A stretch of DNA of 64,000 nucleotides from Fibrobacterota bacterium. Lineage in GTDB: Bacteria; Fibrobacterota; Fibrobacteria; UBA11236. The position numbers were made by a program, and so were the translations under genes. Under the pieces are notes generated by a model that saw nothing but the letters and a program-made list of their open reading frames with translations, did no database searches and was not told the origin of the DNA. The stretch covers positions 62,001 to 126,000 of the forward strand of contig JAQBPN010000096.1 of assembly GCA_028287505.1 (NCBI GenBank), written 5' to 3'. Within the stretch, counting starts at the first letter, position 1; each line of letters begins with the position of its first letter. Shown here in pieces: positions 35,301 through 42,277 of the stretch.

Positions 35301-36056
35301 GGGGATGTCTACCTGGGCGCCCCGGTCGCCACGCCCCTGGACCCGCGCCATCGCCTGGTCACCACCAAATACAATCCCGCCCGCACTTGGACGGTGGAAA
35401 ACGTGGTGGGCATCGGCGGAGCCTATATGTGCATCTACGGCATGGAAGGCCCGGGCGGTTACCAGCTTTTCGGCCGCACCTCGCAAGTGTGGAACACCTA
35501 CCGGCAGACCGGGGACTTCCGCGAGGGGAAGCCCTGGCTGCTGCGCTTCTTCGATCAAATCCGTTTCTTCCCGGTGAGCGGCAAGGAACTGCTCGAATTC
35601 CGCTCCGATTTCATCCGCGGCCGCGCGACCCTGAAAACCGAGCCCCACGTCTTCCGGCTCAAGGACTACAACCGCTTTCTCCACGACAACAGTACCGATA
35701 TCGCCGCCTTCCGGGAAAAGCAGCGCGCCGCCTTCAGCGCGGAACGCGAACGCTGGAAGGCCGCCGGCGCTCTCGAGTCCGATCGGAAGCCGGAACCGGA
35801 GGGTACCTCCGAGGTTACCCTGGCGGCCGATCCCGGAACCGGCATCCCCGTGGACGCGCACATTTCCGGAAACGTATGGAAGGTGCTGGTGGAACCCGGC
35901 CAGGAAGTGGAAGCGGAGGCGCCTCTGCTGATCCTGGAAAGCATGAAGATGGAATTCACGGTTACCGCCCCCGCCGCCGGCAAGGTGAAGTCGGTGGTGG
36001 CCAAGGAAGGCTTGTTGGTGACCAGTGGCCAGACGCTGTTGTACATGGAAGAGTGA
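32337..36056 (+). CDS. uca: Urea carboxylase-family biotin enzyme, probably guanidine carboxylase
   Basis: This is a 1239-residue single-chain biotin carboxylase. Residues 1-450 are an ATP-grasp biotin carboxylase ([48 protein letters not shown]). The central part is the KipA-like then KipI-like carboxyltransferase pair ([32 protein letters not shown]; later [17 protein letters not shown]). The C-terminal biotinyl domain has [10 protein letters not shown] with Lys1204 as biotin site. The family carboxylates urea to allophanate or guanidine to carboxyguanidine. The two DUF1989 genes favour guanidine, but sequence alone does not settle it. Oddities are a ~20-residue Ala/Glu-rich insertion near residues 277-300 inside the carboxylase domain and the Gly of EHGVTE where Pro is usual. 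Confidence 0.93.
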   Translation: [1239 protein letters not shown]

Positions 36057-36102
36057 TTTGAAGGGCGCAGAGTAAACTTGAACCAGCTTCTCCTGCTCCG
36101 AT

Positions 36103-36123
36103 GTTTCGTCGGGCGTCGGGCGA
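36103..36123. repeat. Second copy of the dispersed repeat end
   Basis: This 21-base sequence beginning GTTTCGTCGGGCG is identical to 4872-4892, the left end of the 175-bp element at 4872-5046. No matching inverted end is found nearby, so this looks like a solo or degraded copy, lying between the carboxylase gene and marR. Confidence 0.6.
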
Positions 36124-36186
36124 AATCTTCCAAATTCAGCCCATCCTTCAAATTCCAGTACCCAGCTTGGAAAAGATCTTCCCCGC

Positions 36187-36215
36187 TTGACTTCCGGATA
36201 TAATTGGTTTATACT
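36187..36215 (+). promoter_or_regulatory. Sigma-70 promoter of marR (near-leaderless)
   Basis: TTGACT (36187-36192) and TATACT (36210-36215) are 17 bases apart, each matching five of six consensus positions. The predicted start is about 36222, two bases before the only good start codon (ATG 36224), leaving no room for a Shine-Dalgarno site. Confidence 0.65.
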
Positions 36216-36227
36216 TAAACTGTATGG
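36211..36227 (+). promoter_or_regulatory. Candidate MarR operator (autoregulation)
   Basis: ATACTTAAACTGTATGG covers the -10 box and start codon of marR. It recurs inverted, with two mismatches, at 36684-36700 before doxX. It has ATAC/GTAT dyad ends around seven bases. Binding here would block transcription initiation of the regulator itself. Confidence 0.55.
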
Positions 36228-36673
36228 ATGAGAACGGTTGCCCGGAAGGCGAAAAAACCAAGAAAAGCCTCGATTGCTGGCTTCAGATGATCAGGACCTA
36301 TGATCATCTGCAAAACCAGGTGGCTTCCCTGCTGCAACGGCATAACCTGACGGTGCCGCAATTCGAGGTTCTTTCCACTCTCGCCATCGCCGATTGCACC
36401 ACCCAACAGGAACTGGCGGAACGGCTGCAGGTGACCAAGGGAAACCTGGTCGGCCTCATCGACCGCCTGACCGAACGCGGCTGGGTGGAGCGCATGCAGG
36501 TGCAGGGCGATCGCAGGGTGAACCGGGTACGTATAACCGAGGGAGGTAAAGAGATATTGAAAACGGCCTTTCCAGAACAGGTCAGCGCTGTGCAAACCAT
36601 GATGTCCGGGCTGGAAGAAACGGAGCTGGATTCCTTGAGGGGTTTGCTGCAAAAACTGGCCAAAAATGATTGA
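36224..36673 (+). CDS. MarR family transcriptional regulator
   Basis: This is a 149-residue winged-helix repressor. The recognition region (TTQQELAERLQVTKGNLVGLIDRLTERGWVER) and wing (GDRRVNRVRITEGGKEIL) are clear, framed by N- and C-terminal dimerisation helices. It contains two cysteines near the N-terminus (Cys6, Cys19) and one in the first domain (IADCTTQ) that could sense electrophiles, which would suit its neighbours. It is followed on the same strand by DoxX and azoreductase genes. Matching operator-like sequences lie before marR and before doxX, supporting local autorepression. Confidence 0.9.
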   Translation: MDENGCPEGEKTKKSLDCWLQMIRTYDHLQNQVASLLQRHNLTVPQFEVLSTLAIADCTTQQELAERLQVTKGNLVGLIDRLTERGWVERMQVQGDRRVNRVRITEGGKEILKTAFPEQVSAVQTMMSGLEETELDSLRGLLQKLAKND

Positions 36674-36683
36674 TTTTTTTTAC

Positions 36684-36700
36684 CCATATAGTTTAAGCAT
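36684..36700 (-). promoter_or_regulatory. Second candidate MarR operator upstream of doxX
   Basis: The complement of this segment, ATGCTTAAACTATATGG, matches the sequence overlapping the marR promoter at 15 of 17 positions. It lies 72 bases before the doxX ATG in an A/T-rich spacer (36674-36772), the only one of such composition nearby. A TATATA near 36752 may be the doxX -10 box, but no good -35 was found. Confidence 0.5.
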
Positions 36701-36772
36701 GAACGATAAGCGCATTAACGATCTATTCAGAAACCATTATTTGATAAACCGTATATACCGAAAGGATTCCTT

Positions 36773-37300
36773 ATGATTACCGCATCCACCGTCCGCCCCC
36801 ACACCTTCAACGCCACCGTTGCCCAATCGCCTGTTCGTCGGGCTCTGGTCGCCTTTTTCAGCACCCCCCAGGATTCCACCGGCCTCATTCTGCGCCTGGG
36901 ACTGGCCATCACCATGTTTCCCCATGGCGCGCAAAAGGCCTTGGGTTGGTTCGGCGGATTCGGATTCGAAAAGACCGTCGGGTTCTTCACCCAGGGCGGG
37001 ACTCCCCTTCCCCTGACGCTCGCCATCATCGCGGCCGAGTTCCTGGGACCCATTGCCCTGGTCACCGGCTTCTTCACCCGCTGGTCGGCCTTCGGCATCG
37101 GCCTGGTAATGACCGGCGCGGCTCTGATGGTCCACTCCTCCAACGGGTTTTTCATGAACTGGATGGGGAATCAGAAGGGCGAAGGCATCGAATACTTCAT
37201 TCTCGCCATCACCCTGGCCGTGGCCTTGATCGTCAAGGGCGGCGGACGTTGGTCAGCGGACCGCGTCATAGCCCGCAAGGTTTCCGGAGATAGAAAGTAA
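36773..37300 (+). CDS. DoxX family membrane protein
   Basis: This is a 175-residue integral membrane protein. The DoxX core comprises the helix LILRLGLAITMFPHGAQKALGWFGG, the GFEKTVGFFTQ loop, the helix LTLAIIAAEFLGPIALVTGFFTRWSAF, and a last pair of helices ending in FILAITLAVALIVKGGGRWSAD. DoxX proteins are linked to quinone or thiol redox homeostasis and often sit with MarR regulators. AAAGGA lies before the ATG. A 35-base gap leads to the azoreductase gene. Confidence 0.9.
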   Translation: MITASTVRPHTFNATVAQSPVRRALVAFFSTPQDSTGLILRLGLAITMFPHGAQKALGWFGGFGFEKTVGFFTQGGTPLPLTLAIIAAEFLGPIALVTGFFTRWSAFGIGLVMTGAALMVHSSNGFFMNWMGNQKGEGIEYFILAITLAVALIVKGGGRWSADRVIARKVSGDRK

Positions 37301-37335
37301 GCATACCAGAATCGATATTGATAGAAAGGACTCTG

Positions 37336-38016
37336 ATGAAAACCTTGTTGCACATCGATGCCAGCGCCAACGTGGCGGGTTCGGTTTCCCGCCGGCTTAG
37401 CGCCGGCTTCATCTCCGATTGGCTGGATGCGAATCCGGGCGATGCGGTGAACTACCGCGATCTGAACGCGGAAGTCGTGCCGGTGGTCACCAGCCATCTG
37501 CTCGAAGCCATCTATTCACCCCCCGGCACCTACCTGTCCGAGAAACAGCGTTCGGCGCTGTCCATCTCGGACGCTTTGGTGGACGAGTTCCTGGCCGCGG
37601 ACATGTTCGTCTTCGGCGTACCCATGTACAACTTCACGATACCGGGTTCTTTCAAAGCCTATATCGATCAGGTTGTGCGCGTGGGACGAACCATGGGCCG
37701 CGGGGAAAAGGGCCTGGAAGGATTGGTGAAAGGCAGGAAGATGCTCATCATCTCCACCCGCGCCGGCGATTACTCCAAGGGCGGCCCCCGGGAAGACTGG
37801 GACTTCCATGAACCCTACCTGCGCAAGATCTTCGGATGGATGGGCATCCAGGACATCACCTATGTTCCGGTGATGAACAGCCGCAACCATGCCGATCAGG
37901 AAAAGCGCGTGGTGGAGGCTGAAGCGTTGTTGCGCGGGACCGCGGATAGATGGAACGCGGAAATCCAGGCGGCGAAAGCCGGCAATGGAACGGCCGTGCC
38001 CAATCTGGCCGCATGA
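37336..38016 (+). CDS. azoR: FMN-dependent NADH-azoreductase
   Basis: This is a 226-residue flavodoxin-fold oxidoreductase. The FMN-binding loop LHIDASANVAGSVSRRLSAGF, the MYNFTIPGSFKAYIDQVVRVGRT block and the late GDYSKGGPREDWDFHEPYLRKIFGWMGI region are diagnostic. The enzyme reduces azo compounds and, physiologically, quinones by two-electron transfer. This fits a MarR/DoxX quinone- or electrophile-stress operon. AAAGGA precedes the ATG at 37336; the frame is open to 37318 but without a better site. The stop lies inside the first unit of a short repeat array. Confidence 0.93.
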   Translation: MKTLLHIDASANVAGSVSRRLSAGFISDWLDANPGDAVNYRDLNAEVVPVVTSHLLEAIYSPPGTYLSEKQRSALSISDALVDEFLAADMFVFGVPMYNFTIPGSFKAYIDQVVRVGRTMGRGEKGLEGLVKGRKMLIISTRAGDYSKGGPREDWDFHEPYLRKIFGWMGIQDITYVPVMNSRNHADQEKRVVEAEALLRGTADRWNAEIQAAKAGNGTAVPNLAA

Positions 38017-38080
38017 AGCATGCGGTTGGCGGCATGAAGCATTCTGGAGCCGTGGGAAGCATGCCATATCGGCATGAAAC
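38011..38080. repeat. Short degenerate 21-bp-period repeats with GCATGAAGCAT core
   Basis: GCATGAAGCAT occurs at 38011-38021 and 38032-38042 (period 21). Degenerate versions follow near 38054-38062 (GGGAAGCAT) and 38072-38080 (GCATGAAAC). The first unit contains the azoR stop codon. The origin may be local duplication. Confidence 0.5.
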
Positions 38081-38097
38081 GCGCGTGTGACCCCCTG

Positions 38098-38193
38098 GTG
38101 GGGAGCGGCGGACGTGCCGTTCCCCACACTCTTGAGGAGTATTTGCGGCGTTTTAGGCCGGAAATCCGCTCCGGCGCTAATTTCCTTTTGTTT
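38098..38193 (+). terminator. Two hairpins downstream of azoR, possible terminators
   Basis: A 12-bp stem (38098-38109 with 38116-38127, one G-U pair, loop GGACGT) is followed by a second stem, GCCGGA/TCCGGC (38157-38162 with 38170-38175), and a T-rich stretch ending in CCTTTTGTTTT. The first lacks a T-run; the second is the better terminator for the marR-doxX-azoR unit. The rest of 38081-38377 is the leader of the helicase gene and holds no gene I can see. Confidence 0.4.
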
Positions 38194-38377
38194 TCACCGT
38201 ATGTATTAGTATCATTTAGCATAAGCCGACACGCTTCCCCCTCTTTTCGTCGGCTTTCCCGGATCAGGACTCTTTAGATAATCCTCTTCCAACCAACGCG
38301 GCACCGGTCCAAGGGGGACATCTCGCGGACCCGGAATAGCGCCAGCGTAACCGTTCTAAGAACCTAGGAGTTCTATT

Positions 38378-39952
38378 TTGTTGTTCAGAGATCTGAATCT
38401 CATTCCTTCCATTTTGTCCGCCGTCGAAGCCGAAGGCTATACCACGCCCACTCCGGTGCAGGCCGCATCCATCCCCTCCATCCTGGAACGCCGGGATCTC
38501 TTGGGCTGCGCCCAGACGGGCACCGGCAAGACCGCGGCTTTCGCCCTTCCCATTTTGCAGAACCTCAATGCCACGCGTCCCGCCAACGGACGCCCTGTCC
38601 GCGCCCTGGTGCTCACGCCCACGCGCGAACTGGCGTTGCAAATCGCCGAAAACTTCGCATCCTACGGCAAGAACCTCGACCTGCGCGTCGCGGTCATTTT
38701 CGGCGGAGTGGGCGAAGGCCCCCAGAAAGCCAAACTGCGCGCCGGCGTCGATATCGTGATCGCCACGCCCGGCCGTTTGATCGATTTGCTCGGCCAACGG
38801 GCTTTGTCCCTGGGCCAGCTGGAAATCTTCACCCTCGATGAAGCCGACCGCATGCTGGACATGGGATTCGTGAACGACGTGCGCCGCATCAGCGCGCTCC
38901 TTCCCGCCAAGCGCCAGACCCTGCTTTTCTCGGCCACCATGCCGAACGAAATCCGCAAGCTGGCCGACGGCCTCCTGCGCAATCCCGTCAAGGTGGAAGT
39001 GACTCCGGTCTCCTCCACCGTGGAAAAGATCGAACAGAGCGTCTATATGGTGGGCAAGGACGGCAAGCCCGCTCTGTTGCGCCACATCCTGGCCGATGAG
39101 ACGGTGAAACGCGTTCTCGTGTTCACCCGTACCAAGCACGGCGCCGACCGCCTGAAGAAGAACCTGGAGCAGTTCAGCATCCCGGCCGAAGCCATCCACG
39201 GCAACAAGTCGCAGAACCACCGCGTCCGCTCGCTCGCGAGCTTCAAGGATGGTTCCACCCGTGTGCTCGTGGCCACCGATCTCGCCTCGCGCGGCATCGA
39301 CGTGGACGAAATCACCCACATCGTGAACTACGATCTGCCGGCCGAACCGGAGACCTACGTCCATCGCATCGGCCGCACGGCCCGCGCCGGACATTCGGGA
39401 ATCTCCTTCTCCTTCGTGGGACCGGAAGACCGCGGCACTCTGCACGACATCGAACGGCTCATCCGCAAGCGCATCCAGGTGGCCCCCACCCCGCATGCTT
39501 CGGAAATGAAGACCCCTGTGCCCGTGGCCATGCCCGAGCGCGCCGGCGACGATTCCCGGGACACCGAGGACAGGCGTTCCGACGGCTCCAGGAATCCCCG
39601 CGGCCAGCGCAATGGCGGACGCTCCCAGGAATCCCGCGGTCGCGGCGAACGCCGGGACAGCGGACACCGTCGCGCATCCACGGGACACAACCAAGGCAAC
39701 CGCACCAACGTGTCCGAAGGCGCCCCCCAAGGCAACTTCGCTCCCGCCGGAGCGCAGCCGGAACATTCCCGCGAGAACCGTTCCAACGGCCAGCCGCGCG
39801 ATACGCGTCCCGCGCACATGCGCGGCAACGCCGCACCCCAGGGCGAAGGCCAGGGGGCGCAGCAGGGCAACCGCAACGGACAGGCCAAGCGCCGCAGTTC
39901 CCAGGGCCAGGGTAAATCCTATGCCCGGGAATATTACAGCAACGGTCGTTGA
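38378..39952 (+). CDS. DEAD-box ATP-dependent RNA helicase with RG-rich tail
   Basis: This is a 524-residue cytosolic RNA helicase. The Q motif ([10 protein letters not shown]), motif I AQTGTGKT (~45-52), DEAD in [15 protein letters not shown], motif V ([11 protein letters not shown]) and motif [15 protein letters not shown] are all intact. The last ~140 residues are a disordered Arg/Gly/Gln/Asn-rich tail of the RhlE type that binds RNA. The start is TTG 38378 (or the TTG immediately after), with AGGAG seven bases upstream. A possible promoter (TTGTTT, 16 bases, TATCAT, 38188-38215) would give a ~155-base leader, as often seen in cold-induced helicase genes. A strong terminator follows. Confidence 0.95.
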   Translation: MLFRDLNLIPSILSAVEAEGYTTPTPVQAASIPSILERRDLLGCAQTGTGKTAAFALPILQNLNATRPANGRPVRALVLTPTRELALQIAENFASYGKNLDLRVAVIFGGVGEGPQKAKLRAGVDIVIATPGRLIDLLGQRALSLGQLEIFTLDEADRMLDMGFVNDVRRISALLPAKRQTLLFSATMPNEIRKLADGLLRNPVKVEVTPVSSTVEKIEQSVYMVGKDGKPALLRHILADETVKRVLVFTRTKHGADRLKKNLEQFSIPAEAIHGNKSQNHRVRSLASFKDGSTRVLVATDLASRGIDVDEITHIVNYDLPAEPETYVHRIGRTARAGHSGISFSFVGPEDRGTLHDIERLIRKRIQVAPTPHASEMKTPVPVAMPERAGDDSRDTEDRRSDGSRNPRGQRNGGRSQESRGRGERRDSGHRRASTGHNQGNRTNVSEGAPQGNFAPAGAQPEHSRENRSNGQPRDTRPAHMRGNAAPQGEGQGAQQGNRNGQAKRRSSQGQGKSYAREYYSNGR

Positions 39953-39982
39953 TCGTATCCTGAAGCGATATTGATTTTGCCG

Positions 39983-40017
39983 GGCCCTCTTTCCCATGGA
40001 AAGAGGGCCTTTTTTTT
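39983..40017 (+). terminator. Rho-independent terminator after the helicase gene
   Basis: A perfect 12-bp stem, GGCCCTCTTTCC (39983-39994) with GGAAAGAGGGCC (39998-40009), closes a three-base loop. Eight T residues (40010-40017) follow. It also protects the convergent AraC-type gene. Confidence 0.9.
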
Positions 40018-40036
40018 GGCCGGTCATAACGGCGGA

Positions 40037-40792
40037 CTAGATATACCGCTTCCGGTACTGGAGCGGCGTGTAGCCCATGTTCTTCTTGAAGTGCGTGGCG
40101 AAGGCGCTCTGGTCCGTGAACCCCAGTTCCGAAGCGATATCGGAAATCGACATACGCCGGTCCCGCAACAAATCGCAGGCCATGTGCACGCGCATCTTGA
40201 TGATGTATTGGTGGGGCGTGGTGTTGAATGCGGACTTGAAGCGACGTTCGAATTGGCGCAGGGAAAGATCCGTGAGATCCGCAAGGCGCTGCACGGGAAC
40301 GTTTTCGCGGAAGCGGCTTTTCAGATAGTCCACCGCGGGACCGATGCCGGCCAGGCCTTCGCCGCGCGGATCCGGGCCCTTGTACTCCTGGATGGTCCCC
40401 ATGATGCCGATGACATGTCCGGTCTTGGAGAGCACCGGCAGCTTGTCGGTGAGATACCATTCGGGGATGCCCTGGAAATTCAGGAACAGTTCCACGATGT
40501 TCAGCATCGGGTTGCCGCTCTCCAGGATTTTCAAATCATCGGCGCGGTACTTCTCCGCCAGACGCCGCGGAACCAATTCGAAATCCGTCCGTCCGATGAA
40601 CTCGGCTTCGCTGCCGTAGCCGTACAAACGCACCAATCCTTCGTTGGCGAAGAGAATCTCCCCGTTGCGGTTTTTAACAAAAAAGAGAACGCCGGGAAGG
40701 TGATCGAACAGCTTGTTGAAGTGATGCTCGAAACTCATCTGCGAGAGGAAATGGGTCTTTTTTTCGTTTGGTTCCGGCTTTTTCGCGAACAT
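40037..40792 (-). CDS. AraC family regulator with N-terminal PAS domain
   Basis: This is a 251-residue protein. Residues ~25-135 form a PAS domain (LPGVLFFVKNRNGEILFANEGLVRLYGYGSEAEFIGRTDFELVP, ending VIGIMGTIQEYKG). Residues ~150-251 are an AraC-type double helix-turn-helix (VQRLADLTDLSLRQFERRFKSAFNTTPHQYI; later MSISDIASELGFTDQSAFATHFKKNMGYTP). PAS-AraC fusions are found beside sugar dehydrogenase genes in Planctomycetes and relatives. It diverges from such a cluster here and is its likely activator. GGAGGAGAGA precedes the ATG. Confidence 0.92.
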   Translation of the reverse strand: MFAKKPEPNEKKTHFLSQMSFEHHFNKLFDHLPGVLFFVKNRNGEILFANEGLVRLYGYGSEAEFIGRTDFELVPRRLAEKYRADDLKILESGNPMLNIVELFLNFQGIPEWYLTDKLPVLSKTGHVIGIMGTIQEYKGPDPRGEGLAGIGPAVDYLKSRFRENVPVQRLADLTDLSLRQFERRFKSAFNTTPHQYIIKMRVHMACDLLRDRRMSISDIASELGFTDQSAFATHFKKNMGYTPLQYRKRYI

Positions 40793-40844
40793 CGGATCTC
40801 TCCTCCGCCGATCCCGTCCTGACCCGCGCCGGTTTCAATATAAT

Positions 40845-40867
40845 GTCGGTTTTCGTATTTTCCCGAC
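40845..40867. promoter_or_regulatory. Candidate operator between the PAS-AraC and dehydrogenase genes
   Basis: GTCGG (40845-40849) and CCGAC (40863-40867) are inverted around 13 A/T-rich bases. The half-site GTCGGGAAAA is repeated near 41018 (with one extra G) and at 41033. A TATAAT at 40839-40844 overlaps on the left. No good -35 was identified. The remaining intergenic DNA (40868-41030) holds no recognisable gene. Confidence 0.35.
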
Positions 40868-41030
40868 CATTAATCGCCAAGACTTTCATTATCCCGCGCC
40901 TTACTTTGTGATCGTAACCGAGTCGCTTCGCGAAGGGTTGCAGGATGCTTGCGCATCGCCGGTGCCGACCGGCCGCAGGCGCAATAAACCAAAGGCTTCA
41001 GTCCACGGGGATGCAAATGTCGGGGAAAAA

Positions 41031-42260
41031 ATGTCGGGAAAATTGAACGTCGCCATCGTCGGCCTCGAGTTCGGCAAGGAATTCATTCCCATCTACCGGC
41101 TCTACCCGCACACCAACATGTACGCCATCTGCCAGCGCAACCGGGAGAAGCTGGACAGGACCGGGGAGGAGTTCGGAGTGGAAGTCCGCTACCAGGATTA
41201 CGCGGAATTGCTCCGGGACCCCAAGGTCGACATCGTCCACATCAACACGCCGTTGCAGATGCACGCGGACCAGGTGGTGATGGGCCTGGAGGCCGGCAAG
41301 CATGTCGCCTGCACCATCCCCATGGCCATCGCCGTCGAGGATTGCCGCCGCATCGTCGAGGCCGTCGAGAAGACGGGCATGACTTATATGATGATGGAAA
41401 CCGTGGTCTATGCGCGGGAATATCTCTACGTCAAGGAGCTCTACGAACGGGGTGATCTCGGCAAGATCCAATTCATCCGCGCCTCCCACCAGCAGGAAAT
41501 GTGGGGCTGGCCGGACTACTGGCATGGCATGCCCCCCATGCACAACGCCACCCATGCGATCTCCCCCTGCCTTTCCATCGGCGGCTGGGAGGCCGAATAC
41601 GTCTCCTGCTTCGGCTCCGGCCGGGTCCAGGATTCCATGATCCCCAAATACGGCTGCCCCTACGCCATCGAATCCACGCATATCAAGTTCAAGGACAGCG
41701 ACGTGGCGGCCGAGGTGACCCGCTCCCTGTTCAACACCGCGCGGCAATACCGCGAGCACTTCGACGTCTATGGATCCAAGCAGACCTTCGAATGGACCTT
41801 GATCGAACATGAGGATCATATCCTCCATACCGGGGAAACGCCCAAGCGGATCAGGATTCCGGACTTTGCGGACCGCCTGCCCAGGGAGATCCGGGTCTTC
41901 ACCACCGGCGGCGTATACAACGTGGGCGAAAACGGGCACCGCTCGTTCACCCAGGGCGGAGGCCATGGCGGATCGCACCCCCATCTGGTCCACGAGTTCA
42001 TCTCGTCGATCCGGGAAGGACGCGATCCCTATCCCAACGCCCGCCAGGCGGCCAACATCACCTGTTCCGGCATCCTGTCCCACCAGAGCGCCATGGAAGG
42101 CGGCAAGCATATCCGCCTGCCGGAGTGGACATTCTCCAAAGGCAAACCCCTGTTGAGTCGCGTGGCGGCCGGAAGCGTTGAAATCGGCGGGAACGGGCGC
42201 GTCGCAGGGGGCGCCCGTGCCGAAGCCCTGGGCGGGAAACCGCCCCGGGTCCTATCCTAA
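41031..42260 (+). CDS. Gfo/Idh/MocA family oxidoreductase
   Basis: This is a 409-residue NAD(P)-dependent dehydrogenase fold. The Rossmann opening VAIVGLEFGKEFIPIYRLYP is followed by YAELLRDPKVDIVHINTPLQMHADQVVMGLEAGKHVACTIPMAIAVEDC. This is the family EKP region, but the usual Lys of EKP is replaced (here ...CTIPMA), which is odd for catalysis at that position. The C-terminal substrate domain is complete. Many such proteins oxidise or reduce sugars at C3. The ATG at 41031 has GGGGA upstream. It diverges from PAS-AraC and is followed by a TIM-barrel isomerase. Confidence 0.88.
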   Translation: MSGKLNVAIVGLEFGKEFIPIYRLYPHTNMYAICQRNREKLDRTGEEFGVEVRYQDYAELLRDPKVDIVHINTPLQMHADQVVMGLEAGKHVACTIPMAIAVEDCRRIVEAVEKTGMTYMMMETVVYAREYLYVKELYERGDLGKIQFIRASHQQEMWGWPDYWHGMPPMHNATHAISPCLSIGGWEAEYVSCFGSGRVQDSMIPKYGCPYAIESTHIKFKDSDVAAEVTRSLFNTARQYREHFDVYGSKQTFEWTLIEHEDHILHTGETPKRIRIPDFADRLPREIRVFTTGGVYNVGENGHRSFTQGGGHGGSHPHLVHEFISSIREGRDPYPNARQAANITCSGILSHQSAMEGGKHIRLPEWTFSKGKPLLSRVAAGSVEIGGNGRVAGGARAEALGGKPPRVLS

Positions 42261-42277
42261 TGCAAGGGGAGTTCGCG

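Noticed and set aside
31374-35861. Minus-strand ORF of 1495 residues
   Set aside because: It lies antisense to the DUF1989 and carboxylase genes, has no ribosome site or homology, and its length merely follows from high G+C in the third position of the true frame.
38098-38377. Possible cold-shock RNA thermometer before the helicase gene
   Set aside because: The leader is long and has two hairpins, but I see no conserved cold-shock box; only the hairpins are reported.
42260-42277. Alternative start ATG at 42260 for the TIM-barrel gene
   Set aside because: AAGGGGAG at 42264-42271 follows it and is well placed for ATG 42278.
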